Shown here: positions 51,197-63,024 of the stretch, piece by piece | How positions within the stretch are numbered: position 1 is the stretch's first letter | Layout: every line of letters begins with the position of its first letter | Assembly: GCA_012861695.1 (NCBI GenBank) | Contig: JAAOOA010000086.1 | Coordinates: 5,816,385-5,880,384 of the forward strand | DNA length: 64,000 nt | Direction of reading: 5' to 3' | Source: Trematomus loennbergii | Taxonomy: Eukaryota > Chordata > Actinopteri > Perciformes > Nototheniidae | Program-made: the position numbers and the translations under genes | The notes under the pieces: generated by a model | The model's database searches: none | Seen by the model: the letters and a program-made list of their open reading frames with translations, nothing else | Told to the model about the DNA's origin: nothing

Positions 51197-53714
51197 GTGG
51201 GTGCTGCGACCCTCACACACTGACACCTCCTAAACCATTGAAAAGATGCTGATGCTGTGTCTGAAAATGTCTGAAAAGTGCAAATACATTGTCCTTGTAC
51301 TTGAGCAAGTAAAAGTTATAGTAATGATTTTACACTTGACATAGGAATACATACAATAAAAAGTGTATCAAATATTTGAAATTATTTTAACTTCCACCAA
51401 CTATTATAGAAATGTGTTACACACTCACAAATGCATTACTACAATTATGTTTTTTTTTTAAAAGTATACAGTAACACTCAGGAGCCTTTTTCTCTGCATA
51501 TATAATTAAGTACATTTTACGAGTTACTTATCCACCCTTTTACTGAACAGTTGTACTATGATATTTAATTGTAATAGGGTATTTTGTAGTGTGGATTGCA
51601 TACATTTAGGTAAATACTCCCATCACTTTTTCCACCACTGTAAAAGACTCAAAAGAATAAAACTTCATTTAATGTAACTTAAAGGGGACCTATCATGCAA
51701 AATGCACTTTTGTACGTCTTTTATACATGAATATGTGTCCCCGGTGTTCCAGGGAACTCACCAAGTGTCAGAAAACACAACCCTCTCTATTTTCCTCCAT
51801 ACCCAAATCTCTAAAAAAGGGGCTGCAATGGATCTGATAAAAACTGATCCAGATTTGAACACTGTCCTGACGTCAGGACAGTGGCGCTACGGCTATTGGG
51901 CCAACTCCACCAATCAGGAGGAGACAACCACGGCATTGCCGTTCGAAAGCGCTGGAGACGTTGTAGTACATATGCCAGGCCTCTAGATGGTGCTGTTGCT
52001 CACAGAATCAACCCTTGCTAAAACAGATCTAAAAAATGTCAAATTGAGCAAAATGAGGCATGGCTAAAATGCATGATCTGTTTGGTATTTTGAAAAAAAA
52101 AAGTATAAATATGCCCTATATAGGTATGGTCCTTATAACCGTTATAACTAACTAATCAATTGAATTTCACTTGAAGAACCTAATGATTTCAATAGGGCTA
52201 TGCAAGTGTTCCTACTGGGTAGTTGATTTAGCTGAACAAATATATGATACACTGATTTAAAGATGTCTCTTTTGCAATGCAAGGTAAGGGGAAAAGGTCT
52301 TTTTGGGCTCAAATTATATTTTGTCTGACACGGTCGTTGTAGTATCACCGTTTGGCCACTGGTTCACAGAGGCTTGCTATAGAGTGGCGAAGTCCCTCCC
52401 TTTCCGGGGACCTCCATGGGACCTTATTTCGGAAAAATTATGTATTGAAGTCAATGGCGAGAGAAAGATTATCTTTCGATCCCGTTTGAATTGTGCCACG
52501 AATTACACATATGATGTTTGTCAATTTAAAAGATAATTTTGCAAGTAAAAAAATAAAAATGTGTCGTAAAACTGTGAAGTAAAGGCCCGGACAAACCAAG
52601 CTGACACCAAAGAACTGACACAGACGGACCCCCGACTGTTGTGTTGCCTCCGTCTCTGCGTCTTAGCCATGTGTCGCACTGGAACACACCGCAAAGACGT
52701 CAGCTGACGGACAAGAAGCACGTACGAATGCGGGAGTGGCAATAACGACGGCCAAAATCGGCTTGGTGTGTCCGGGCCTTAACACATTTTTTTGTGTGAA
52801 ACGCTCAATGAACTACATCTCTGGTCTCAGACGGGAAGCGAAAGAACGAGCAAGAGGTTTGATTACTGGTATGATAACAACCTGGTACAAAGCACACAGG
52901 CATCTTGTTAAAGTACATTTATTTTAGCTATCTCTTATATTTAGTGTAGGGAATAAATCAGTTATGACATCACTTACGCGACTCAGGGATTTGTTGTCTT
53001 TCTAGTTGCGTATTCTTCATAGTCTTATATTTCAACAGTTTTACGACAAACTGTGACTTTTTTGACATGGAAATGATTTTTTAAGATTGACAAACATCAT
53101 ATGTGTAATTCATGGCACAATTCAAACGGGATCGAAAGATAATCTTTCTCTCCCCATTGACTTCAATACATCATTTTTCTGAAATAAGGTCCCATGGAGC
53201 GGAAGTAGATGGGCGTGACTTCGCCTCTCTATACAATAAAGAGTTTTATTGCAGCAGCAGTTCCTATTTCTGCGTGTCACCCCTACAGGTGACCAAGATG
53301 CTGGCTGTGGTGGTGTTCCTGTTTGCCACGCTCTGGATGCCGTACCGCACCCTGGTGCTGGTCAACTCCTTCCTGGACCGAGCCTACCTGGACAGCTGGT
53401 TCCTGCTGTTCTGCCGGATCTGCATCTACCTCAACAGCGCCATCAACCCAGTCATCTACAACGCCATGTCTCAGAAGTTTCGCGCCGCTTTCCGCAAGAT
53501 CTGCGGCTGCAGGAGGAAAGGCTCGGATAAACCGGCCGCCTACAGCGTGGCCCTGACTTACAGCGCGGCCAAAGAGACGTCCATGGTGGACAGCACCGAC
53601 CCCTTCACCACGGAGCTGGAGGAGCTCACGGCCACCGACGATCTGCTGTCTGATCAGAAGATGATGTTCCCCGACCCCTGCGTGTACGAGAAGGAGAATT
53701 TCAGCGACGCCTGA
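50415..53714 (+). CDS. trhr: Thyrotropin-releasing hormone receptor (TRHR type 1), two coding exons
   Basis: This is a class A G-protein-coupled receptor for the tripeptide TRH. It acts at the plasma membrane, and the family signals mainly through Gq and phospholipase C in pituitary and brain. Coding exons are 50415-51196 (membrane segments 1-5 and most of loop 3) and 53289-53714 (segments 6-7 and tail), with an intron of about 2.1 kb. The total of about 402 residues compares with 398 in human. Ligand-contact residues known from mammals are present at the same numbers in exon 1 (Tyr106, Asn110), and their segment 6 and 7 counterparts are in exon 2. The exon junction is out of frame by one base as read. 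Fish have several TRHR paralogues. This one is TRHR1-like and I cannot say whether it is the a or the b copy. It is divergent from tmem74, as in human 8q23. Confidence 0.93.
51679..52131. mobile_element. TTAA MITE in the trhr intron, right end missing
   Basis: TTAAAGGGGACCTATCATGC opens a copy of the 23886-24379 family in reverse orientation. It can be followed to TATATAGGTATGGTCC and then breaks off. Confidence 0.65.
52378..53233. mobile_element. 856-bp element with long TIRs in the trhr intron
   Basis: TATAGAGTGGCGAAGTC at the left is inverted at the right end (CTCTATA to 53233). The arms match for about 190 bases, including AAAGATTATCTTTCGATCCC and its complement (52464; 53143). The right end lies 55 bases before the exon 2 acceptor. 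A second element is nested at 52580-52782. No target duplication was found. Confidence 0.7.
52580..52782. mobile_element. Small TIR element nested in the intron transposon
   Basis: TAAAGGCCCGGACAAACCAAG and GGCTTGGTGTGTCCGGGCCTTA are inverted ends of a 203-base element. It shares its core with 47843-48434. Confidence 0.7.
53289..53714 (+). CDS. trhr: trhr coding exon 2 (TM6-TM7 and C-terminal tail)
   Basis: The exon starts at CCCCTACAG|GTGACC and encodes [20 protein letters not shown] (segment 6; the Tyr is the human Tyr282 equivalent), [17 protein letters not shown] (segment 7; Arg306 equivalent and the NPxxY motif), helix 8 and a CGC pair likely to be palmitoylated. The acidic tail ends ENFSDA with a stop at 53714. 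A second possible acceptor, TTATTGCAG|C at 53254/53255, would add 34 bases and is discussed in the findings. GC content is clearly higher than in the flanking intron. Confidence 0.92.
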   Translation: MTKMLAVVVFLFATLWMPYRTLVLVNSFLDRAYLDSWFLLFCRICIYLNSAINPVIYNAMSQKFRAAFRKICGCRRKGSDKPAAYSVALTYSAAKETSMVDSTDPFTTELEELTATDDLLSDQKMMFPDPCVYEKENFSDA

Positions 53715-55358
53715 GCTTCGTTTGCGGAGGGTCAATCAAGGATTTGAAAAAGTTGACTAATGTAGTCCGTTGAGTGGAATATGGTTTCCTGAGTGCCTGC
53801 TGACCTTTTCAGAGCCAGAGATGTAAACACAGCCGTTGATGCGTGATGATAGTGTTTGAGGCACAAAGCCCAGTAAAGGTTTGAAATGAAATGAAATGAA
53901 ATGAAATGAAATGAAATGATGCCGGACATTGTGAAGCAACAAACACGGACAGATAAGCACCCTCTTATTGCACAGCTGTTATCTTATCCTGGACCTATCG
54001 TAATAAACTGAGAATGAGTCCACAAAACATGAATGTGAACACAAAATTCTCACTTGAGATGTACGGTGTAAATAACTCCAATACCCAGAAATCCTGCAAA
54101 CTGACACGTTTACCATCATAGCCGCTCAGTGATGCTCATACCAAAGGATACCAAAGAGATGACAGAAGCAAAGAGAAAAAAACGCAGAATTGAAGGAGTT
54201 GAATTGCCTCTTCATGTCACGATTTACCATTATCCAAGAGTGAATTAACTGCACTGTTCATGCTGAATTTCAGGAAGGGTGTTTTTCCTCAGTTTCAGTG
54301 TGAAGAGAATATCTTTTCACACCAATAAAACATCTCACCCGGTGCAGCTTTAATAACTGTATGCCCCATGATGTTTTCAGGGCAGGCAGCCCATTAAAGG
54401 TCACACCTGAAGCTTCATGGACAGAACTGGCTCAATTATTATTGTGAAGGACTGCATGCGCGGCCTCGAACAGGATGAGAAAACCGAGACAGACTGTACT
54501 GAGTTTGTTCAGGAGGACCGGGTACAGTCTTTATATAAAGATCTCCTGACGCTTTGTTAAGATGTTCTTTTGCAAAGCGTTCACTGAGAGGGGAAACAAG
54601 TTCATAAAGTACTCTGTAAATTAAATGCAAAAAGTGCCATAATAAAGTTTATTATGTGTTGTTTCCACAGTAACATCCAGTTTCTAAGGCATATTTTATA
54701 ATATGTTATTACGTCATTCTTTTTATAATAAGACAAATGCAAGAACAACCTTTAGTTGCTGTTTATCATTCAGTATGAATAGATTTGCCTTACGTTACTG
54801 TATATCAGCCTGGAAATACAATTTTGTCCGTTTACTTGAATATATGCCAATGCCAGAATGATATATTATATATAGTGTCTATACAAGTCACTTTAAACAG
54901 GTTAGAGCAAATATACCACTCCATCCAAAAGGAAAATTAAATATACAAGTAGACCCTCTATTGAATAACGAAAGGGTGCAAAATAGACACCAAAATCTAT
55001 GAATTCATCGATATTTACAACTATTCAATGTGTTGAAATTTGCACCTGAAACCACACCCACCTGTGAGAGAAGTTAAACCACAAAAATAAGACACTCAAT
55101 TCCAGTAAATAACTAAAAATACTACAAACAGATAGCTTTGCCTCTTAGCATGTGCATGTTCAACTGGAATTGTTTTTGGTGCCACTGTCATTTTCCTAAG
55201 AACTGCCAACAGGGTGGGACGTGTGCCAAAACAGCTCAACAGGGACTTTGATAACATAATATCTGTCCATTGATTTGTATTCAAACAAACAGATTCTAAC
55301 CTGGATATGTTTGAGTTAGCCGGTTGGCCCAATCCAAAACATACGCGCTCTGGCTAAA
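53715..55358 (+). other. trhr 3' UTR and downstream DNA
   Basis: Candidate polyadenylation signals AATAAA occur at 54002, 54324 and 54641. A short (AAATG)n run of seven units lies at about 53882-53918. No other gene is seen. Confidence 0.45.
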
Positions 55359-56354
55359 CTGTACTACGACGCTGGTTATCAAGTGGATCGCTCAAGCCAG
55401 CCGTGTCCTATCTAGTTAGGTGCGCGTTCACATGAAAGGGGTGGTATTTGGAGCATTCGACCAATCTCAAACACGGACAAGCGTACTGACAGCGCAGCGT
55501 CATACTTCCTGAATGAAAAGTGAACTTTAATATTAGTCAAATATGAAGAAGTTAAACTTTAAACATCCATGACTTAAACACTTTATCCAGGATAAAAGCC
55601 ACATAGCTGCACCTGCAAGGTGAATACAGCTGGTAAAAGAAAAAGTGTTTGAATGCGTACATTAACAGGTTTATGAAATCACTGCCCCGTCACGAGTGGA
55701 TCTGACTTTAATTACATTTGACTCGAGTGTTTCGTCAACTTAATGTGTTGCTTAAAATAATACTTCTGCATACAGTATGTGACACTGTGAGTGTTGCACG
55801 GCCAGATACGGCTCAAGAAGCTGACTCAAATAAGGAAATATATGATACATTATGATGTGATATGATATGAATGATAATGGGACACATCGACGTCTGCACT
55901 CACAGTGCCGCGGACTGTACTTAATGTTACTCTGATCCGGTTACTTATGTCGTGGCAGATATGTAAGTAAGCTTTCTTAACGCTAATATTATAATAGTTT
56001 GATTGCTCTGAAGATGGGAGGGGATATTCTATTAATTTTCACGTTCACACAGTCAGTTGATTTTGGCCGGCCGTCTTTCCTGCAACGGCAGTTTTTCTGT
56101 ATTTCCTCTATCCTGTAATATGAATTGATCGCTTTAAACTCCGCACACGGAGCTCTGATTGGTCAGCAGGCGGTGCTTTCACTGAGTTGATCTCTTAGCC
56201 TGCCACCTAACCTGCTCCGGAGCAGGTTTGCCGCTCAGCATAAGTTACCATGGAAATCTAGCCTGCTAAAAAGAGAACCAGCGTCGTAGGACCGGAAAGC
56301 CCGAGATTTCCCTGAAGTTAGCCGGCTAAGCGAAAATCCAGCTTCGTAGTACAG
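55359..56354. mobile_element. TIR DNA element (CTGTACTACGA ends)
   Basis: CTGTACTACGACGCTGG at the left and the complement of CTGTACTACGAAGCTGG at the right form imperfect inverted ends. The right part carries the familiar fish sequence GAAGTTAGCCGGCTAAGCG and a CCTGCTCCGGAGCAGG palindrome. Non-coding; target duplication unclear. Confidence 0.55.
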
Positions 56355-58655
56355 GCCTCTGGAGGCAGAGAGAATTGCAAAGGAAACTCAAATCTGATGG
56401 TGTCATTATTCTACAACCATAACATTGTGCAACATTGACTTCATAATGATAAGTTAAAGCAAAATGTTATCTATTGCTTCTTTAATGGATGTATTTATTA
56501 ATAATTGAAAAAGAACAGTTATTTATCGCAGTTTTCTAATAGTTCACAGTTGTAAATGTTAATAAACGACAGCCTTATACAAATGTATAAAATATGCCTT
56601 ATTAAATGATGGTACTGTACTGCCTTCACATTTGAAATCATTTGTCTCGAATTCTCTCTCGGAAAAAAAAAGAAGTGTTTAATGTTTATTTTATTGTGCT
56701 GCCTCATTGCTTCACACAGTAAAATAATGTATATAGCGTTACAGATTAACATAATATATTTCTGCTGCAGCACCATAAGCTCCATCAAAGTGTTCACATT
56801 GAAGTGAAGTGAATATGTGGGTCCGTACTTTGTATCATGTGAACTGTGGATTTAACAAACCGTGGCTGTGCTGTTTGGCTCTGTAGTTGTGACAGCTCTC
56901 AGTGAACACGGCTGATGGACGTGTGATGCTTCAGACATGAGGCTGTGTGTGGGAATGTAATTGGGCTGCAGAGGAAGACGAAGCTCTCGCTGTGAAACGG
57001 GCTTCACTGACTGTTGTTTGTGAAATCTGTCAGATAAAGACCACAGCTTGTGTTTAATGATTGTACCAACACTGTAAATGCCTTTGCATATTAGAGTCAT
57101 GCATTAGTGTGTGTTGCCTGTGTATTTGAATTGTTATTTATGGTGACTCTTCTGTTGTCAGGCAGAAGCTATCTGTATATTTTTCTCTAGCTTTTATTAT
57201 TGACCATTAAAATGATATATAATATTTTGTGATTTTGCTGAATTTGGAAGCTGCTGCCTTGGTCTTGCTTTTTTAGAGAAATGTGATGCAGTGGGTAAGT
57301 GTGATGGTTATATAGAAATTGCAAATTTGTATATTTTATGTTCCAAATAAAGTTGTTAATCTATTAGATTATATGATGTTTTTACACATTTCTGGGTACA
57401 GAACTGTGCATTTTGGGACGTAACATTACATTTTATATAAATTACACTGATGACATGAGCATCCAAGATTTGTATAATCAACTGTTCCTTCTGCTCATTA
57501 TATCTCTTCACCAACACCCACACTGAGCAGGTCTGGGCTGTAGTCAGGCAGGAGAACATTCCAAAGAACAAATCCAAAGTGTCTGAAATTACTTTTCTTT
57601 CTTGGATATTCATTCAAAAATACTCCTTGCAGCCAAAATAAATGTTTTCCTTATCAAATCAAAGATATTAAGTGCTACAGAAAAATGGCGTTAGTGCACC
57701 AGCTATACGTCAGGTGGTCAGAAACCTTCTCTATACATTCATGTCAGAAACACAACTCCAAACAAATGCTGATGTTTCTCTGTATTGGACAGATGTATAA
57801 ATAGTAAGGACGTTGATCTACACCTTTTTCAACTGCTATGTACCTGTTAAAGTCAATTAAATTGATCCTTTCATTTGTTTTACGTCAGCTGTCAAACAGG
57901 TATTAATATTTCAGCTCAGGGTGAACGTGTCCTGCATTTAGCTTTCATGTCTGGTGCATGGTCATTCACCATAGGCGGAGAAATGCAATACAAATCATTT
58001 ATTAATGTTATTTTCAGATAAGATGAATGTATGTTATTGATAGTTTATTTATTAGAAGTCAGGACTATAATAATTGTGACTCTGAATACTGAAATGATTC
58101 TTTTAAGATGTTCTAATATATCCCATGGAGACAATAAATAATATTCATGTACCATAGTGATTTGTTGACAGACAGCTCCTTTGACATCAGACTTCAGCAG
58201 AATGGAAATTGACTGATGTTTAGTATGTAAATGTGTCAAAGCACAGCCAACATCTATCACTTTAAATTAGACATAACGATGTCAGTCATGCATTCAAATA
58301 GCCCCCCCTTCCAACATTTACATAAACACTGCACTTCCATCTACGGCGCATCGGCCAATTTAAAGTCTGAGAACAGTTTCAGTGAACTGCTAATTTACTG
58401 CCATAGCGCAGGCTTTACTGCGTGAGTGGAATTTCAAAAGGCTTCATACAATTTCTCTGGAATGTAAATAATGTTTTGACGTGTGCCAGCCCACAACGTG
58501 TGCACAGATGCTGCTCTGCTGTCGGCTCAAGCTTCAGATGTGAAACAGTCTATAAAACACCTTAGAAAGAAACTGCATTCACTTTTAGCCATTCCTCATG
58601 ACAGTTTTTGATTTTCCTTTATGTTACTTTAACCCCATTTAGTCTATACCTAACA
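56355..58655. other. Intergenic DNA, nothing recognised
   Basis: No supported exon or delimited repeat. About 58300-58560 is balanced in composition and might be regulatory, but nothing specific can be shown. Confidence 0.4.
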
Positions 58656-59735
58656 TTAAAGGGGCCTTATTATGTTTTGGGGTTTTTTCCTTTCCTGTAG
58701 TGTAGGTTTTTTCTGCATGTTAATGATCTGCAAAGTTTAAATCCCTGTGTTCCCTCCAGATGGAGTTTCTCTCTCCCCCCCGCCCCGCCTGAAACGCCTC
58801 CATTAGTTTCCTTTGTTTACTTACGTAATTTAGGCCCAATCCCAAACCACTCCCTCGACCCTACCCCTCCGTGACGGAGTGAACTCCGTCTGTAGCAACA
58901 CTCGCAGCTGAATGAAGTTCCCTCCATTAAGGGTTAAGGGTATAAATACAGCGCACCGCATTGGGACGGCCTCCCCTCTCTCCGGCAGAAACAGGAAATG
59001 CCGTAACTGTATGTAACAACGGTTTCAAATCAGCATCTCTTAGACCAAAAATGTAAATTAATAACTCAAATAAAACTCCAAACATCTTTCATTGTGTTAC
59101 TTTTTCTGTAAAGCTCTATTAGTTTTAAACCTGATTTTGATAAGCTTCTTAGTTTTTGCAACAATCTGTAAATATACACAACTTTATAATAAAATGCACA
59201 CATTGACCTTTTCTAGACTAAACACAGGTAGTGGTAGTTAAGAAAATATGAGGTTATCATGAGGTTGTTCACATCAGTTTATCAGTGGATGTTTGCTGGA
59301 ACTGTTTGTAAACAGCGTGTTTCCTGACGGACACACACAGCGTTGAGATCGGTCAGGTCGAGACCGGTCTCCAGTCAGCACCGATGCAGACTCGCTGTTT
59401 GAGGGCTTGATAACCCACTCCCCCTCCACACCGCTCCACACTCGTTGGTTTGGAACAGCACTTAATGTGGCGGACCCTCAGTGCGAACGCGCAAACGGAG
59501 GGGTAGTGTGTAGGGGTAGGGTGTAGGGGGCGTTTCGGGATTGGGCCATAGTGACAAATAATGACGTGCTTCTGTTGGCTAGCACTCCAACCCAATGTAT
59601 GTGATAAGGGGGCGGGACATGTTTAAGCAGTTGACAACAGAGCTAGCCAGCTTACCAATCAGAGCAGACTGGGCTCTGGTTTCAGACAGAGGGTGAAAAG
59701 TATGAACCTGAATATGAGCATAATATGTCCACCTT
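58656..59735. mobile_element. TTAAAGGGGCC MITE interrupted by another TIR element
   Basis: The left end TTAAAGGGGCCTTATTATG and the right part (GGGGCGGGACATG, GGGTGAAAAG, GAGCATAATATGTCCACCTTA) belong to the 5637-6117 family. 58833-59547 is an insertion absent from other copies. Confidence 0.6.
58833..59547. mobile_element. TIR element GGCCCAATCCC, nested
   Basis: GGCCCAATCCCAAACCACTC at the left and GTTTCGGGATTGGGCC at the right are inverted ends, with CTACCCCTCCG blocks repeated inside both arms. 715 bases, non-coding. The target duplication is at most three bases. Confidence 0.65.
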
Positions 59736-61734
59736 AGAGTGGTTCAGGAATAAGTCCTAAAATCCGGAAAAGAGTTAGGATGTTACCACTTCAGGTTCTC
59801 TTACCTTGAAGTCAAATATATTTGTTAAACATGCTCTTGGCTAGATGCCTGAACGTAGGTCTGTGGTTAATACAAGCTTAAACATTCTAACATATTCAAC
59901 ATGAAATACGTCAGTAAAAACTCCATTTGTGAATGGCTTAAACTTCTGTCAATCATAGAAAAGGTGGTTGTTAGTAGGTGACTAAATAAGACTAAACATC
60001 ACGTCAAGCATTAGCCACCTTTAGCTTAGCGGTGGTGACCATAAGTCATGTGACTGTGATGTAGTCCGTTTATATACCATAACGATAGTTTTTTTAATCC
60101 TGGCAGTTGCGTTTACGCTTCAAAAACGATAATAGGGGTTTCATTATGTAAATATGAATCCCTATTTCCAGGTCTGTCTCCAAAAATATGTCATCACTGC
60201 ACCATTTGATAGGTCGTGCTTTTTTGTTTAAGAGCAGTATACTTTTAAAAACTCAAACTTTGTCTACACAAAAACATTACCAAACACAGCTATGCCACCA
60301 CCATTGTTTGACTGACAGGTGATTTCTGGCAATTGCAGAGCAGAAACACCACAGCAATTATCCATTAACAACACAAGGACAAAATAAAGAACCTGCAGAT
60401 TGAAATGACTCTCTTGAATATGACAGGCTATAATTAGCAGGCGGGCTGGGGGCCTTGATTAGATAAATCACAGCACTGCCCCTCTGGAAGTGAGCATCCT
60501 CACTATAATAAGAAGAAGTCTGAATCAGTCATAATGAAGTGTCAAAACAGACAAGGTGCAGAGGAGGCACTGAAGTGAGAGGAAATGGAAAGGGAGAAAT
60601 GTAGCACAAGAGGGCAGGGGGAGAGAACATGAGGGAGGATGAGCAGGACATTCTTCAGGTAGACGCACAGAGCTAGAGATAAGATACTTTCTGGATCATT
60701 AACTATGAAATAAAAGGGGTTCAGCACAATAACAAGAGGGTTGTTCTTTGATAATGACACTGTAATGTTCCTTAGGACACACTGGACAGAGACGGCAACA
60801 AAGACAAAGGGTGTAATTACAGCTCACGCATTCTCTTTTTATGAATAATTACAGAAGAAGAAAACGCTCTGTTCGAGGAAGAGTCAGATCTCCAACTTTT
60901 CATCATAGAGTTACAGTAATGAAACCAACTGCTGCAAAGACATCAGCCAATTATATATTTGACCCTATATTTTAGGGATAGAGAGTGGTATTATTCTGCA
61001 TTTGTATTATTGTCATTAAATCCTAAATGACCAACAACATCAAGGAATTGATCCACCTACCTTTGAGTTGAACTGATTATAACTCAAAATGCCTAACTGG
61101 GTGGCATGTGCTTTCATTACAATGAACAAGGGCACTACATTTGATTTTGAATGAATCATAATGTAAATTCAGCCTCCTGTTACCGCTAATACAGACCACA
61201 GCCTATGTGTACTGTATTAATCCACAGAGAGTCCTTAGCAAACCTGGGGACAAATGACCTTTGCTAAAAACTACAGTTCCCGTCTTTTGTTGGAAAATAC
61301 TTTTTTTGCAAACAAATAGTAGTTTTGGTCTTTTCGTGAGATTTATTGATCATAAGAAAAATATAAAAGTTACCAGCTTCTACTTTTAAAGCTGCTCTAA
61401 CCAATATTTGATATCAACAATGGATCAAAAGACAGTGTGTAATGTGACAGTAGGCGATAGATAAATTGATGATACCATTTTTTTTGTCTTCCCGTTATAG
61501 CCCACAGCTAGTGTTTAAAGAATAGTTTGACATTTTGTGAAATGTGCCTGGACTTAAATAGTATCAATATTATGATAAATGTAAAAATACCTCCTGTAGC
61601 TAGTAGCTAAGCATAACAAAATGAAATGGGGGAAACGGCTAGCCAGGCTCTCTGTGAAAGTAATAATACCACCTACAGTACCAGACCATATAAATCTCAC
61701 TTTCTTACACACTGTTTGTTTGGCTTATTTTAAT
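59736..61734. other. Intergenic DNA, no gene seen
   Basis: 60390-60500 (CTATAATTAGCAGGCGGGCT, CCTTGATTAGATAAATCACA) has homeodomain and GATA-like sites and no repeat character. The rest is unremarkable. Confidence 0.35.
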
Positions 61735-62488
61735 TTAAAGGTGGGGTATGTAATTTATTTCAGAAACACTTTTGTTATATTCCATGGAATGCTCTTAACA
61801 TCCCGATAGCAATGAATACATTTGCTTTGACAATAATACATTAAAAAAATGTCATCTGTGGAAGCCGTGGCGCTGTAAAAAGCACGATTAATCGTCTGAG
61901 CCGGCCCGGCTAAAATAACTGGATGGCCTACCTGCCTGTCAGCCTTCCATCTGTGCACAAACTTATCTCGTGCCCTCATTGGTCATGTGCGCGTTCGTGT
62001 GTGTTGGAAGAGGGCCAATTTTTTCCGGCTGTGGGTGTTTCTCAATGTCGAGTAAAGCTGCTTCAGAGCCACTATTTCAAGCATACTACGTCATCGAGTG
62101 CTGCCGAAGTACTGTTCCAATCTCCAGCATACTTGGAAATCTACCGAGCCCGGCGTACTTCGTAGCGAGAAATTTCGAGGCTGCACATGTGTAGACTCCG
62201 CGGTCTTAAAATCCCCACAATGCTTTGCGCACGGACCAATTTCCCCAAATCTGTGGCGGAAGATGTAAGGCGGGGCCTCTCATATGACGCACACCTGCAT
62301 ACTTGCTAGCGTGTTCCACTCTTCGTTTTCCGAATGCCAGGAAGTATTCTTGCCTCGCTTCTGAAGCAAGATGCTCGGCAGACATGTGCTACCAAGCAAG
62401 CGTACTCGCGATTGAGAAACACCCAGAGTATTTTCAAATTCTAGCGCACTCGAGCTGGTTTCTCTAAAATGACCTGCCCCACCTTTAA
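61735..62488. mobile_element. TTAA-bounded MITE (TTAAAGGTGGGG family)
   Basis: The ends TTAAAGGTGGGGTATGTAA and CTGCCCCACCTTTAA carry TTAA. It is interrupted by the 62032-62424 element. Confidence 0.7.
62032..62424. mobile_element. TGGGTGTTTCTCAATGTCGA element, copy 2, nested
   Basis: 393 bases with the ends TGGGTGTTTCTCAATGTCGA and GATTGAGAAACACCCA, lying inside the 61735-62488 MITE. Confidence 0.75.
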
Positions 62489-62628
62489 TATATCTATATT
62501 TGTCTTGAGTTTTTTTGTGGTTAATTGAATATAAACCACAATATGTTGTAATGGATAAAGCCTCCGCTAAAGGAAATGTAATTAAATGTTAGTGTCTTTT
62601 CACCACAATAAATCTTTTGTGATCACTG

Positions 62629-63024
62629 TGGGTGTTTCTCAATGTCGAGTAAAGCTGCTCCAGAGCCACTATTTCAAGCATACTATACGTCATCGAGTGC
62701 CGCCGAAGGACTGTTCCAATATCCAGCATACTTGGAATTCTACCGAGCCCGGCGTACTTTGTAGCAAGAAATTTCGAGGCTGCACATGAGTAGACTCTGC
62801 GGTCTTAAAATCCCCACAATGCTTTGCGCACGGACCAATTTCCCCAAATCTGTGGCGGAAAATGTAAGACGGGGCCTCTCATATGACGCACACCTGCACA
62901 CTTGCTAGCCTGTTCCACTCTTCATTTTCCGAATGCCAGGAAGTATTCTTGCCTAGCTTCTGAAGCAAGTGACTCGGAAGACATGTGCTACCAAGCAAGC
63001 GTACTCGCGATTGAGAAACACCCA
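62629..63024. mobile_element. TGGGTGTTTCTCAATGTCGA element, copy 3
   Basis: 396 bases, the same orientation as copy 2 and differing from it at scattered positions. A CTG flanks each side, a possible 3-base duplication. Confidence 0.75.

Noticed and set aside
53283..53735. 150-residue minus-strand ORF
   Set aside because: Antisense shadow of trhr exon 2; GC-rich codons open the opposite frame.
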